Assembly (NCBI RefSeq): GCF_016909075.1
Contig: NZ_JAFBFC010000006.1
Location: 170,827 to 234,826 of the forward strand
Source: Priestia iocasae
GTDB lineage: Bacteria > Bacillota > Bacilli > Bacillales > Bacillaceae_H
Direction of reading: 5' to 3'
Length of the DNA stretch: 64,000 bases
Program-made: the position numbers and the translations under genes
The notes under the pieces: generated by a model
The model's input: the letters and a program-made list of their open reading frames with translations, nothing else
Databases searched by the model: none
What the model was told of the DNA's origin: nothing
Shown: piece by piece, positions 54,282 to 63,924 of the stretch
Layout of the letters: each line of letters starts with the position of its first letter
Numbering within the stretch: the first letter of the stretch is position 1

Positions 54282-55577
54282 TTATGCGGATTGTAACGCC
54301 TTAAATGCATGCTCTACAGCTTGTAAAGTTTGAGTAATATCTTCTTCTGTATGCGCAATTGTGAGGAACCATGCCTCGTATTTAGATGGAGCTAGGTTAA
54401 TTCCTTGATGCAGCATTAGTTTAAAGAACTTCGCAAACATTTCGCCATCTGTGTTTTCAGCTTGCTCATAGTTCTTCACTTTTTCAGTGGTAAAGTAGAG
54501 AGTAAGAGCTCCTTTTAAGCGGTTAGTTGTAATAGGCATGTTGTACTTTTTAGCAAGAGCCAATATGCCGTCTTCTAAAAGGGCACCAAGTTGATCGAGC
54601 TGCTCGTATACGCCATCTTGCTTTAACACTTCTAAACAAGCGATGCCTGATAAAATTGAAGCTGGGTTTCCTGCCATCGTTCCTGCTTGATATGCTGGAC
54701 CTAGTGGAGCGACTGTTTCCATGATTTCTTTACGTCCACCATATGCCCCGATTGGTAAGCCGCCACCAATAATTTTACCAAGAGCCGTTAAATCAGGCTT
54801 CACACCTAATAAATCTTGTGCGCCTCCGTACATAAAGCGAAACGCCGTAATGACTTCATCATAAATAACAAGAGCCCCTGCTTCATGAGTTAAGTCATTG
54901 ACAGCTTGTAGAAATCCTGGCTCGGGCTCTACAATTCCAAAGTTTCCTACGATTGGTTCAACTAAAACCGCTGCAATTTCATCTCCCCATTTGGCAAGTG
55001 CTTCTTTAAAGGGTTCGATATCATTGAATGGAACGGTAATCACTTCTTTAGCAATGCTTTTTGGAACACCTGCGGAATCAGGTGTTCCAAGCGTTGAAGG
55101 ACCAGATCCTGCTGCTACAAGAACTAAATCAGAATGGCCATGGTAACAACCTGCAAATTTAATAATTTTATCGCGACCTGTGTACGCACGAGCAACACGA
55201 ATGGTTGTCATGACAGCTTCTGTCCCTGAGTTCACAAAGCGTACTTTATCAAGCGCTGGCATGGCTTCTTTTAACATCTTCGCAAATGTAATCTCATGCG
55301 GCGTTGGTGTTCCATATAAGACACCTGATTGAGCGGCTTTTGTAATGGCTTCTGTAATATGTGGGTGCGCATGTCCTGTAATAATGGGACCATACGCAGC
55401 TAAATAGTCGATGTATTTGTTTCCATCTACATCCCAAAAATAAGCGCCTTCTGCTTTTTCCATTACAACAGGTGCGCCTCCACCTACTGCTTTATATGAA
55501 CGTGATGGACTATTCACACCACCGACAATATGTTCAACAGCTTCACTATGTAACTGTTCAGATTTTGTAAATTGCAT
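54282..55577 (-). CDS. gsaB: Glutamate-1-semialdehyde 2,1-aminomutase
   Basis: PLP enzyme of 431 aa making 5-aminolevulinate for tetrapyrroles. Class III aminotransferase features: [19 protein letters not shown], cofactor Asp in [13 protein letters not shown], and Schiff-base Lys in [20 protein letters not shown] 55577 follows AGGAGG. Position before bcp/perR matches the B. subtilis gsaB copy rather than the hemAXCDBL operon. Confidence 0.92.
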   Translation of the reverse strand: MQFTKSEQLHSEAVEHIVGGVNSPSRSYKAVGGGAPVVMEKAEGAYFWDVDGNKYIDYLAAYGPIITGHAHPHITEAITKAAQSGVLYGTPTPHEITFAKMLKEAMPALDKVRFVNSGTEAVMTTIRVARAYTGRDKIIKFAGCYHGHSDLVLVAAGSGPSTLGTPDSAGVPKSIAKEVITVPFNDIEPFKEALAKWGDEIAAVLVEPIVGNFGIVEPEPGFLQAVNDLTHEAGALVIYDEVITAFRFMYGGAQDLLGVKPDLTALGKIIGGGLPIGAYGGRKEIMETVAPLGPAYQAGTMAGNPASILSGIACLEVLKQDGVYEQLDQLGALLEDGILALAKKYNMPITTNRLKGALTLYFTTEKVKNYEQAENTDGEMFAKFFKLMLHQGINLAPSKYEAWFLTIAHTEEDITQTLQAVEHAFKALQSA

Positions 55578-55776
55578 GATTTGCCTCCTAGCTATTAAAA
55601 TATCAACTCTTTTATTCTAACAAAGTTTTGTTTCAGATAGAAGAAAGTGAAAGTGGACATTCTAAGCAAAAGAGTTGTTCTCTTTCTTGTTATTAGATAA
55701 AGTAAAGGTTTGGTGATAGAACTTTTTTTAGAGAAGTCAAAGCATTCAGGTGCTAAAAATAGATGGAGGAAATGAG

Positions 55777-56790
55777 ATGCGACATGCAATCGAAGTAGAA
55801 ATGTTACGAAAAGAGTTTAAGTCTTACTCAAGTCGCTCAGGCTTAGGGGGCGCTTTTCGAGATTTATTTACACGTAATTACAAAATTGTTCCTGCTGTTA
55901 ACGATATTTCCTTTAACGTAAAACAAGGAGAAATGGTTGGATACATCGGAGAAAACGGAGCCGGTAAGTCAACGACCATTAAAATGTTAACAGGCATTTT
56001 AACACCGACGTCAGGTAAAGTTCTTGTAAACGGGATGAATCCACATAAAGAGCGTGAAAAATTTGCTCAGACTATTGGTGTGGTGTTCGGACAACGTTCA
56101 CAATTATGGTGGGACATTGCGGTTCAAGAGTCATTTCGGTTATTGAAAAAAGTATATAAAGTATCTGACGAAGATTACAACAGCCATATGAATCATGTGA
56201 TTGAAACACTAGATATCGGACCTTTACTCGACAAGCCTGTACGTAAGCTATCACTTGGACAGCGAATGAGATGTGAATTAGCAGCGGCGCTTATTCACAA
56301 TCCACCTCTTTTGTTTTTAGATGAGCCAACCATCGGATTAGACGTTCTTGTGAAATTAAAGATTCGTAAATTTTTAAAAGAAATTAATGAGAAGTACAAT
56401 ACAACGATTTTATTAACTACGCATGATTTATCAGATATCGAAGCATTATGTGAGCGCGTAGTGATGTTAGATGAAGGAAAAATCATCTATGATGGTTCTC
56501 TTCAAAAGCTGCGTTCGACATGGGGAGATGGGAAGCAAGTCGTTTTTGAATTTGCGACGCCACCAAATCGTGAACATATTAAAATGCTAACACAAGGGCT
56601 ACCTGTGACATGGACACAAGGAGAACGAGAAAATATTTGGGTTTCTCACTTAGTGAATGAAGGAGATACGATGTCTCAGCTTATTGGACGTGTCGTCGGT
56701 AAATATGAAATTAACGACATTAGCATTCATGAAGTGTCAACGGAAGAAATCATTCGCAACATTTATGAAGAAGGTGTTGTGAATGGCTAA
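55777..56790 (+). CDS. ABC-2 exporter ATPase
   Basis: ATPase of 337 aa of the daunorubicin/viologen-type (COG4586): Walker A GENGAGKST, signature LSLGQRMRCELAA, Walker B LLFLDEPTIGLD. The N-terminal extension before the core (KSYSSRSGLGGAFRDLFTRN) is typical of this class. Start 55777 is set by TGGAGG; the nine-codon upstream extension lacks a site. It overlaps the permease by 8 bp. Confidence 0.88.
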   Translation: MRHAIEVEMLRKEFKSYSSRSGLGGAFRDLFTRNYKIVPAVNDISFNVKQGEMVGYIGENGAGKSTTIKMLTGILTPTSGKVLVNGMNPHKEREKFAQTIGVVFGQRSQLWWDIAVQESFRLLKKVYKVSDEDYNSHMNHVIETLDIGPLLDKPVRKLSLGQRMRCELAAALIHNPPLLFLDEPTIGLDVLVKLKIRKFLKEINEKYNTTILLTTHDLSDIEALCERVVMLDEGKIIYDGSLQKLRSTWGDGKQVVFEFATPPNREHIKMLTQGLPVTWTQGERENIWVSHLVNEGDTMSQLIGRVVGKYEINDISIHEVSTEEIIRNIYEEGVVNG

Positions 56791-57574
56791 ATACATCGAA
56801 ATGATTCGAATCCGATTTCTCATGATGTTAGCGTATCGGACGAATTATTATAGCGGTATTTTAATTTACGCCATTAACATAGGAGCTTATTACTTTTTGT
56901 GGTCGGCTATTTATGGAGGGAAGGAAAACATTCAAGGTCTCTCCATGGTTCAGATGACTACGTATGTAGCCATCTCATGGATGGCGCGTGCGTTTTACTT
57001 TAATAACATCGACCGAGAGATGGCGATGGAGATTAAAGATGGAAAGGTAGCGGTAGAGCTTATTAAGCCATATAGCTACCTTGGGATGAAGACGATGCAA
57101 GGGTTAGGAGAAGGAATTTTTCGTTTGCTATTCTTCTCTGTACCTGGCATGGCAATTGTGTACTTCCTGTTTCCAATTGAATTTTCAGCAAGTGCGGCAA
57201 CGTGGCTATACTTTGGACTATCGCTTGTTTTTAGTTTTATTGTAAATACACAAATCAATTTACTCACAGGAATTACAACGTTCTTCTTATTCAACAATGA
57301 TGGACTTATCCGTGCCAAACGAGTGGTTATTGATTTGTTTTCAGGTCTGTTATTACCAATTAGCTTTTATCCGCTTTGGGCTCAAGAAGTGATGGGCTAT
57401 TTTCCGTTTCAAGCCATCAGCTATATTCCAAGTATGATTTTTACGGAAGGCTTTAAAGGAAACGAAATCATCCAGGCGCTCATGGTGCAGATTGTATGGT
57501 CTGTCGTATTACTTGTTCCAATCGCTCTTCTTTGGAATCTTGCGAAAAAAAGAATGGTTATTCAAGGAGGATAA
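56783..57574 (+). CDS. ABC-2 family permease (COG4587-like)
   Basis: Membrane protein of 263 aa with six helices, starting with FLMMLAYRTNYYSGILIYAI. Conserved block DGKVAVELIKPYSYLGMKTM. Forms a heteromeric channel with the next gene. Substrate unknown; related systems lie near antimicrobial or lipid genes. Confidence 0.85.
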   Translation: MAKYIEMIRIRFLMMLAYRTNYYSGILIYAINIGAYYFLWSAIYGGKENIQGLSMVQMTTYVAISWMARAFYFNNIDREMAMEIKDGKVAVELIKPYSYLGMKTMQGLGEGIFRLLFFSVPGMAIVYFLFPIEFSASAATWLYFGLSLVFSFIVNTQINLLTGITTFFLFNNDGLIRAKRVVIDLFSGLLLPISFYPLWAQEVMGYFPFQAISYIPSMIFTEGFKGNEIIQALMVQIVWSVVLLVPIALLWNLAKKRMVIQGG

Positions 57575-57577
57575 GCG

Positions 57578-58363
57578 ATGTTTTACGTATCAATGTTTTT
57601 TCAATATATCGGTCAATATATGAAAACAAGACTTCAATATCGTGCGGATCTATTTGTAGAAGTGATGTCTGATTTATTGTTTCAGGCCGTTAATTTAATC
57701 TTTATTTTAGTTGTATTTGGTCATACTCAATTTTTAAATGGTTGGTCGAGAGAAGAAATCATTTTTATTTATGGCTTCTTTTTAGTGCCTTTTGCTATTT
57801 TCACATCATTTTTTAACATCTGGGACTTCAATGAACGCTATATTGTAAAAGGAGAGATGGATCGTATTCTAACACGCCCCATTCATAGCTTGTTTCAAGT
57901 TATCCTCGAACGAATCGAGTTAGAGTCGTTGTTTGGTGCGTTGACAGGAATCGCGGTCATGATTTATGCAGGAACGAAATTAGACTTAGTATTTCATTGG
58001 TATGACCCCTTTATCTTTATCTTGCTTGTACTTGGGGGAGCATTAGTCTATGCGGGTATTTTTATTGCATTAGCAAGTATTGGCTTTTGGTCAGATGCCC
58101 GTACGTCTATTATGCCAACGATGTACAACATTGGAAACTATGGACGTTATCCAGTAGACATTTATAATAATGTGATTCGTTATGTGTTAACGTGGATTCT
58201 TCCATTTGCCTTTGTAGGAGTATACCCAGCTGCTTACTTTTTAGGACGTGAAGAGTGGTATGGATATGCATTTTTAACACCTTTTATGGGGATTTTGTTC
58301 TTTACCATGTCTATTTTCTTATGGAATACAGGAGTTAAACGATATCGAGGAGCAGGCAATTAA
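57578..58363 (+). CDS. ABC-2 family permease (COG3694-like)
   Basis: Second channel subunit, 261 aa, six helices, with the matching block KGEMDRILTRPIHSLFQVIL. AAGGAGG lies just upstream, three bases after the first permease. Its stop codon is part of the operon terminator stem. Confidence 0.85.
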   Translation: MFYVSMFFQYIGQYMKTRLQYRADLFVEVMSDLLFQAVNLIFILVVFGHTQFLNGWSREEIIFIYGFFLVPFAIFTSFFNIWDFNERYIVKGEMDRILTRPIHSLFQVILERIELESLFGALTGIAVMIYAGTKLDLVFHWYDPFIFILLVLGGALVYAGIFIALASIGFWSDARTSIMPTMYNIGNYGRYPVDIYNNVIRYVLTWILPFAFVGVYPAAYFLGREEWYGYAFLTPFMGILFFTMSIFLWNTGVKRYRGAGN

Positions 58364-58377
58364 TTGCCTGCTTTTTT
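58352..58377 (+). terminator. Terminator of the ABC-2 operon
   Basis: GCAGGCAATT with perfect complement AATTGCCTGC and six T residues; it includes the permease stop codon. Confidence 0.9.
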
Positions 58378-58452
58378 GTTGTGTGACGAATGTTTGGACA
58401 AGACGTAACGTATATTGATTACAAACGAATATTGAAAAAAGGAGAGAAGGAT

Positions 58453-58845
58453 ATGGTCATTCTCCTTGTCGTCATCATTTGTGGCCTAATGATTGGTAGT
58501 ATGCAGTTTCTATTTAAACGAGAGGTAAGCGATTTTCACGTGTTTTCTTTGGGAAGCTTTATTGCCCTTTTATATGCATACGTGACGGTCCTTATTGGGT
58601 TCGGCCTTATCTATACCGTTTTTGAAATGCACGATTTCGCTGTGCTAGCAGGAGAGTACCAAGCTGGGCAAAGTTATGGCGTCACCCTTTATAATAGTTT
58701 GTACTTTAGCGCTGTTACGTTGTTTTCTGTTGGATATGGAGACATGTATCCTATAGGAGTCGGCAAAGGGATTGTCATTATCGAGTCACTAGTTGGTTAC
58801 ATTATGCCAGCTTTGTTTGTGTTACGGACCGTAAACCGAACATAA
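58453..58845 (+). CDS. Small two-helix potassium channel
   Basis: Protein of 130 aa with an N-terminal helix, an extra helix (about 35-60) and pore unit: pore helix, filter TLFSVGYGDMYP (about 98-109) and final helix. The T-x2-S-V-G-Y-G-D filter is K+-selective. No regulatory domain is attached. Start 58453 (MVILLVV) follows AAGGAGAGAAGG; a longer frame from 58390 contains that site. Confidence 0.82.
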   Translation: MVILLVVIICGLMIGSMQFLFKREVSDFHVFSLGSFIALLYAYVTVLIGFGLIYTVFEMHDFAVLAGEYQAGQSYGVTLYNSLYFSAVTLFSVGYGDMYPIGVGKGIVIIESLVGYIMPALFVLRTVNRT

Positions 58846-58911
58846 TAGTTGTATCTGTATTTTATTTTGGTTAACCTATGTGTACACAATCTATTTAAGG
58901 GGTGTATACAT

Positions 58912-59382
58912 ATGGCAATAGAAGTAGGTGTACAAGCACCAGATTTCACATTAAAAGCAAACGACGGAAGCGACGTGACGCTATCGGATTTTAAAGGTAA
59001 GCATGTAGTGCTTTATTTTTATCCAAAAGATATGACACCAGGTTGTACGACAGAAGCGTGTGATTTCCGTGACCAACATGAGAATTTCTCGGAATTAGAT
59101 GCGGTCATTCTAGGAATCAGTCCAGATCCTATTGAAAGACATCAAAAGTTTATTGATAAACATGGTTTGCCATTTTTACTCTTAGCAGATGAAGATCATA
59201 AAGTAGCGGAAGAATATGGTGTATGGACACTGAAAAAGAATTTTGGGAAAGAGTATATGGGAATTGAGCGTTCTACCTTTATTCTTGATAAAGACGGAAA
59301 AATTGCAAAAGAATGGCGAAAAGTTCGTGTCAAAGGTCACGTAGAAGAAGCATTAACATTTGTTCGTGAACATCTATCATAA
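58912..59382 (+). CDS. bcp: Thioredoxin-dependent thiol peroxidase (Bcp/PrxQ)
   Basis: Peroxiredoxin of 156 aa. Peroxidatic Cys and resolving Cys in TPGCTTEACDFRD (C-x4-C) after FYPKDM; PDFTLKANDG at the N-terminus. Reduces peroxides using thioredoxin. Start MAIEVGV at 58912 after AAGGGGTG. Equivalent of ygaF, just before perR in B. subtilis. Confidence 0.92.
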   Translation: MAIEVGVQAPDFTLKANDGSDVTLSDFKGKHVVLYFYPKDMTPGCTTEACDFRDQHENFSELDAVILGISPDPIERHQKFIDKHGLPFLLLADEDHKVAEEYGVWTLKKNFGKEYMGIERSTFILDKDGKIAKEWRKVRVKGHVEEALTFVREHLS

Positions 59383-59477
59383 AATCTAAAAAATAGGTGA
59401 TATGACTAGAGCACTTTTAAGTGTAATGCGTACAATAAAAGTGTAGGGCATACCTCCTCAGATGTTAGCACGTAGAA

Positions 59478-59509
59478 AAGTGTGGATTTGAAATCCACAC
59501 TTCTTTTTT
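59478..59509 (+). terminator. Terminator downstream of bcp
   Basis: AAGTGTGGATTT pairs with AAATCCACACTT; T run follows. Confidence 0.88.
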
Positions 59510-59636
59510 ATGTTGGAATAATAATAAGATTTCTAAAATTTCGTATTTTGTTGAAAGACTTTCAACTTTGATCATTGTTTATTATACTAAAAATCTATGT
59601 CTTTTATAAGAAACAGAATACGAAGGAGGTTATCTT

Positions 59637-61166
59637 GTGGCATCATCAGCTAAAAATAAAGGCTTTTTTATGCGTCTATTAGATGGGATTGAGCGCGTAG
59701 GGAATCGTCTGCCGCATCCTGTCACATTGTTCGCAATATTTTGTTTGCTTATTATGGTCGCATCTGCTATTTTTGCAAACTTAGGCGTACAAGTTGACGA
59801 CCCCGTTAATGAAGGGGAAGTATTACAAGTTAAAAACCTACTAAGTGCAGAAGGAATTAAGTATATGTTTGAATCCGCTGTTTCAAACTTTACAGGATTC
59901 GCTCCATTAGGAACTGTACTTGTTACGATGTTAGGGATTGGACTAGCTGAGCGTTCTGGACTGATTAGTGCAGGATTACGTGCGCTTGTAATGTCTGTAC
60001 CAAAACAATTAATGACGGCTGCATTAGTGTTTGGTGGTATTATGTCAAGCATGGCTGCCGATGCAGGATATGTTGTATTAACTCCACTTGGAGCTGTATT
60101 ATTTGCAGGGATGGGACGACATCCACTTGCTGGACTAGCTGCTGCATTTGCTGGAGTATCTGGTGGGTTTAGTGCTAACTTACTGTTAACATCTCTTGAT
60201 CCGTTGCTTGGTTCATTAACACAAGAAGCGGCTGCAACATTAGACCCTGCTTATGCAGGTCAAATGAACTTTGCGATGAACTATTACTTCATGATCGCAT
60301 CTGTTATTTTAATTACATTAATTGGTACGTTTGTAACAGAGAAAATTGTTGAACCAAGACTTGGTAAATACAAAGGTGAAGTAAAAGAAACAGCAGAAGA
60401 TTTAAAACCAGAAGAGAAAAAAGGATTATGGGCTGCATTTGCTGCATTTATCCTAACAGGCTTACTTTTATCTTTACTTGTTGTGCCAGAATGGGGACCA
60501 CTGCGTGGAGAAGGTAGTATCATTGATTCACCATTTTTCCATTCACTTGTACCTGTTATTTTAATTATGTTTTTCATTCCAGGTCTTGTATATGGAATGG
60601 TGACAAAAACAATTAAAAATGACAAAGACGTTGCCAATCAAATGTCAGATACAATGGCGACAATGGGATCTTATGTTGTACTAGCTTTCATTGCAGGTCA
60701 ATTCGTTGCGTATTTTAAAGAAACGAATTTAGGAATTGTACTAGCGATTAATGGAGCTGAATTCTTAGAGTCTACAGGCTTTAAAGGAATTCCTCTTATC
60801 CTGACGTTTATTTTAATTACAGGGATCATTAATCTATTCATTGGTAGTGCATCTGCTAAGTGGGCAATTATGGCTCCAGTATTTGTACCGATTATGATGG
60901 GACTTGGTTATTCTCCAGAGTTCACGCAAGCTGTTTACCGTGTCTCTGATTCTACAACGAACATTATTTCACCATTATTGCCATACTTTGCAATTATCAT
61001 TGCATTTGCACAAAAGTATGACAAGCGTGTAGGGATTGGAACACTAATCTCAACAATGTTACCTTATTCACTCTTCTTTACATTAGGTTGGGTACTAATG
61101 CTGATTGTGTGGATGTTTACTGGTATTGATTTAGGACCGGGTTCACCAATCTATTATGACAAGTAA
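59637..61166 (+). CDS. AbgT family transporter
   Basis: Inner-membrane carrier of 509 aa with about 11-13 helices, of the p-aminobenzoyl-glutamate transporter family. N-terminal GIERVGNRLPHPVTLFAIFC, a loop after helix 1 (NEGEVLQVKNLLS), and conserved GASANLLL-like and SDSTTN regions (SGGFSANLLLTSLDP, YRVSDSTTNIISPLLPYF). Relatives take up PABA-glutamate or export antifolates. Start GTG 59637 after GGAGG. Confidence 0.87.
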   Translation: MASSAKNKGFFMRLLDGIERVGNRLPHPVTLFAIFCLLIMVASAIFANLGVQVDDPVNEGEVLQVKNLLSAEGIKYMFESAVSNFTGFAPLGTVLVTMLGIGLAERSGLISAGLRALVMSVPKQLMTAALVFGGIMSSMAADAGYVVLTPLGAVLFAGMGRHPLAGLAAAFAGVSGGFSANLLLTSLDPLLGSLTQEAAATLDPAYAGQMNFAMNYYFMIASVILITLIGTFVTEKIVEPRLGKYKGEVKETAEDLKPEEKKGLWAAFAAFILTGLLLSLLVVPEWGPLRGEGSIIDSPFFHSLVPVILIMFFIPGLVYGMVTKTIKNDKDVANQMSDTMATMGSYVVLAFIAGQFVAYFKETNLGIVLAINGAEFLESTGFKGIPLILTFILITGIINLFIGSASAKWAIMAPVFVPIMMGLGYSPEFTQAVYRVSDSTTNIISPLLPYFAIIIAFAQKYDKRVGIGTLISTMLPYSLFFTLGWVLMLIVWMFTGIDLGPGSPIYYDK

Positions 61167-61174
61167 GCATTTGT

Positions 61175-61228
61175 CACATAAAAATCGCTCGTTCATTCAC
61201 AGTCATGAACGAGCGATTTTTTTATGTG
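61175..61228 (+). terminator. Rho-independent terminator of abgT-like gene
   Basis: CACATAAAAATCGCTCGTTC and its near-perfect complement, a stem of more than 20 bp with T run in the 3' arm. Confidence 0.9.
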
Positions 61229-61459
61229 AGGATCTTTTCTAAAAGACGATGGAGAGTTCGGTTAGGTTCTTAAAATCCATCATTTTAGATGAGTTATTAA
61301 AGTATGAAAACATTCTAACTTTCTTATTGTGAAATGAAAGGATTCTTCTGAAGAATGAATGACATAATTAAAGAGAAGCTTATAATATAATAAAGTAGGA
61401 TGAAGGTTTCTATTCTTTGGACAGAGGGGTTTCTTCGTTCGTTCATGTTCATTGAGAAG
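61229..61459. other. Gene-free stretch before perR
   Basis: About 230 bp, AT-rich; I see no ribosome-site-plus-frame or structured RNA. Part of the 373-bp gap between the abgT-like gene and perR. Confidence 0.4.
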
Positions 61460-61489
61460 TTGACAAAACTAGGGTGTAACATGTAGACT
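61460..61489 (+). promoter_or_regulatory. Sigma-A promoter of perR
   Basis: TTGACA at 61460-61465, 18-bp spacer, TAGACT at 61484-61489. Confidence 0.65.
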
Positions 61490-61491
61490 AA

Positions 61492-61506
61492 TTATAAAAA
61501 TTATAA
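61492..61506. promoter_or_regulatory. PerR box (autoregulation)
   Basis: TTATAAAAATTATAA against consensus TTATAATNATTATAA: one mismatch. It covers the expected transcription start, so PerR should repress itself. Confidence 0.75.
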
Positions 61507-61539
61507 AGTAAGAATTTATATAGAAGAGGGGTGCATGAC

Positions 61540-61974
61540 GTGTCAGCACATTTAAAAGAAGCGATTGAAACATTAAAAGGTACGGGAGTTCGCATTACAC
61601 CGCAACGTCATGCGATTTTAGAGTATTTAATTAACTCGATGACGCATCCAACTGCAGATGATATTTATAAAGCTCTAGAAGGTAAGTTTCCTAATATGAG
61701 TGTCGCAACCGTATACAATAACTTACGAGTATTTCGTGAAGTAGGCATTGTAAAAGAGTTAACATATGGAGACTCTTCAAGTCGCTTTGATTATGTCACA
61801 ACAGATCATTATCATGTAATCTGTGAAAGTTGTGGGAAGATTGTTGATTTTCATTATCCTGGTCTAGATGAGGTAGAAGCATTAGCAGCTCATATTACAG
61901 GTTTTGAAATCAGTCATCATCGCATGGAGATTTATGGAACATGTACGGATTGTAAGAATAAAAAACAGCATTAA
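61540..61974 (+). CDS. perR: Peroxide-sensing repressor PerR
   Basis: Fur-family repressor of 144 aa sensing hydrogen peroxide by iron-catalysed histidine oxidation. Winged helix with [15 protein letters not shown] and [14 protein letters not shown]; regulatory metal ligands in [13 protein letters not shown]; structural zinc C-x2-C pairs CESC and CTDC. GTG 61540 gives the usual N-terminus ([13 protein letters not shown]) at nine bases from GAAGAGGG; GTG 61531 is also possible. Confidence 0.93.
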   Translation: MSAHLKEAIETLKGTGVRITPQRHAILEYLINSMTHPTADDIYKALEGKFPNMSVATVYNNLRVFREVGIVKELTYGDSSSRFDYVTTDHYHVICESCGKIVDFHYPGLDEVEALAAHITGFEISHHRMEIYGTCTDCKNKKQH

Positions 61975-62012
61975 AAAGCTGATAACTTTCAAAGGTTATC
62001 AGCTTTCTTTTT
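61974..62012. terminator. Bidirectional terminator between perR and ygzB
   Basis: AAAGCTGATAAC pairs with GTTATCAGCTTT; flanking A and T runs serve both directions and overlap the ygzB end. Confidence 0.85.
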
Positions 62013-62355
62013 GTTTGCGGTTATATTTTTCATCGAACTCTTTTCCTTCAAGAGAAGGATCGAGTGTAAGCGACTCGTTACAATACATGCACATATCTAC
62101 ACGTCCAAGCATTTTCGTATGTCTTTGGCATGAAGGGCAGACGACTTGTACAGCTTTTGTAGACAGCATTCCAATCCAGAAATACACAACGGTGCTTGCT
62201 ACAATACAAAGTAACCCTAACAACATAAAAATGGTCATTAACCACATAGACGATTTAAAGAAAATTCCTACATACATCACGATAAATCCAATGAAAATTA
62301 AACTTAATGCAAAGGTACGAATCTTATTGATTTTGTTTGAGTATTTTAATGCCAT
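61999..62355 (-). CDS. ygzB: UPF0295 membrane protein YgzB
   Basis: Protein of 118 aa: two transmembrane helices (about 13-35 and 40-62) and a C-terminal zinc ribbon with CPSC and CMYC. Start ATG 62355 after GGAGGGA. Conserved neighbour of perR. Function unknown. Confidence 0.87.
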   Translation of the reverse strand: MALKYSNKINKIRTFALSLIFIGFIVMYVGIFFKSSMWLMTIFMLLGLLCIVASTVVYFWIGMLSTKAVQVVCPSCQRHTKMLGRVDMCMYCNESLTLDPSLEGKEFDEKYNRKQKES

Positions 62356-62617
62356 ATCCAGTCCCTCCTACTGTCTAACTATACCATAGATGGAAGGAAA
62401 GAGGATTGTTTTCTATAAAGTAGGCTGCTCTCTATTTTCTATTAAGTAAAAACAAGGGATTTTTCTTTGGTCGTAGAATCTACATAGAGAAGGCGAATAA
62501 TGTAGAAAATATGCGATTGCTCATATAAAATATTTGTGTAAGAACAATAGACGTCCCTTTTTTTATAAGAACATGAGTAGTAAGATTGCTAATTATCAAT
62601 GGTGGAGGAACGCAAAT

Positions 62618-63490
62618 ATGGAAGATATCTTACGTCCTATTTATCAAGAAAGAGCTAGTAAAGAGGAAACATTGGGGATTTTATTAATCGAAAAACGAAA
62701 TTCAGAATCTGCTGTTACAGACAATTTAGATGCCATTATGTTTATTATTGTCAAGCATTCAGATACTCCGCTTTTCATTAAGCACTATGAATACATGAAT
62801 GAAAAAGCTGCTCTGTACATTGCACCTGAAAGTCAAATTACAGACTGGATGATTAATGGTACGAATCGTCGGGTTGTTGATTGGTTATTAAACGGAAAAG
62901 TGATTTTTGATCGAAATGAGTATGTTGAAACATTAAGAAAGAGATTGATTGAATTCCCACAAGAAGAAAGAACGAAAAAAATTGGGATTGAATTTGCTAA
63001 GTTAATAAGAAGATTTATTGAAGGGAAAAACTTCTATGAATCCAAACACTATTTAGATGCCTTTAATCATGTTATCCATGCTTTGCATCATTTAGCTCGC
63101 TTAGCGGTTCTAGAAAATGGTTTTCACCCTGAAGTTACGGTGTGGAACCAAGTGAAAAAAATCGAGCCAGAAATTCATAAGCTATATGAAGAGCTAATTG
63201 TAAGTGATGAAGAAATTAGTAAAAGGTTAGAACTATTATTCTTAGCAAGCGAGCTGTTAGTGAATAAAAAGATGGGGATTGGTTCGAAACATCTAGTCTC
63301 GTTAATGAATAAAGGAAAGAACGAGTGGACGTTCAACGATTTAATGACACATGAAGAGATAGAGCCTTATGCCATTGACTTAGGTGTACTCATTGAATTT
63401 TTAGTTGATAAAGGAATCATTGACGTAAAAAGAGTGGAAACAAAGGGGAAACATATTTATCACAGACACTATTCTACGAAACCTCTATAA
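62618..63490 (+). CDS. ygxA: Nucleotidyltransferase-like protein YgxA
   Basis: Protein of 290 aa: N-terminal nucleotidyltransferase-like domain (ILRPIYQERASKEETLGILL, DNLDAIMFIIVKHSD), then a helical HEPN-like part (YESKHYLDAFNHVIHALHHL) and a C-terminal winged-helix-like end. Start MEDILRPIYQ at 62618 after GGTGGAGG; the frame from 62534 has no site. In B. subtilis it also precedes an rRNA operon. Confidence 0.87.
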   Translation: MEDILRPIYQERASKEETLGILLIEKRNSESAVTDNLDAIMFIIVKHSDTPLFIKHYEYMNEKAALYIAPESQITDWMINGTNRRVVDWLLNGKVIFDRNEYVETLRKRLIEFPQEERTKKIGIEFAKLIRRFIEGKNFYESKHYLDAFNHVIHALHHLARLAVLENGFHPEVTVWNQVKKIEPEIHKLYEELIVSDEEISKRLELLFLASELLVNKKMGIGSKHLVSLMNKGKNEWTFNDLMTHEEIEPYAIDLGVLIEFLVDKGIIDVKRVETKGKHIYHRHYSTKPL

Positions 63491-63548
63491 TATTGTTTAT
63501 AAACAAGCACCATTTTGGGCGCTAGTGCATTTAATTATAAGCAAAAGG

Positions 63549-63590
63549 TAACGCAAAGAGTGAAAGTATAAATCTCTTTGCGTTATCTTT
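63549..63590 (+). terminator. Terminator of ygxA
   Basis: AACGCAAAGAG pairs with CTCTTTGCGTT, with a T-rich tail, so rRNA promoters start fresh. Confidence 0.8.
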
Positions 63591-63700
63591 GTGGCTTATT
63601 TCTTTTTAGAAACTGCCCAAAAGAACAGGGGACAATTCGCTGTAACACTATGGAATTCTTCCTTTTTTTCAAAAAGAGAAAAGTTTTTTTAGAAAAACTA

Positions 63701-63730
63701 TTGACCAATCAATTGATTCTATGATAAATT
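63701..63730 (+). promoter_or_regulatory. rRNA promoter P1
   Basis: TTGACC at 63701-63706 and TAAATT at 63725-63730 (18 bp; ATAAAT gives 17). Bacillus rRNA operons usually have tandem promoters. Confidence 0.6.
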
Positions 63731-63795
63731 AATTCTTGTCGTTACGACGCAGTAGCGATTCAATAAAAAACAAAAAAACAAATCAAAAAAAGTTG

Positions 63796-63824
63796 TTGAC
63801 AAACAAATCACAACTTGATATGAT
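63796..63824 (+). promoter_or_regulatory. rRNA promoter P2
   Basis: Perfect TTGACA at 63796-63801, 17-bp spacer, TATGAT at 63819-63824, about 100 bp before mature 16S. Confidence 0.9.
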
Positions 63825-63848
63825 TAGAAAGTCGCTTCTGAGCGACGG

Positions 63849-63872
63849 TTGAACTTTGAAAACTGAACAAAG
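63849..63872 (+). promoter_or_regulatory. rRNA leader boxA-like antitermination site
   Basis: TTGAACTTTGAAAACTGAACA resembles the NusB/NusE-binding boxA found in Bacillus rRNA leaders. Confidence 0.5.
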
Positions 63873-63924
63873 CGACAAACGTCAACGTTAATTCAAGTTT
63901 TAAAATTATGAGCAAGTCAAACAT

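Noticed and set aside
61904..62389. 161-codon frame on the plus strand across the perR end and ygzB
   Set aside because: Antisense to the well-supported ygzB and out of frame with perR; no ribosome site.
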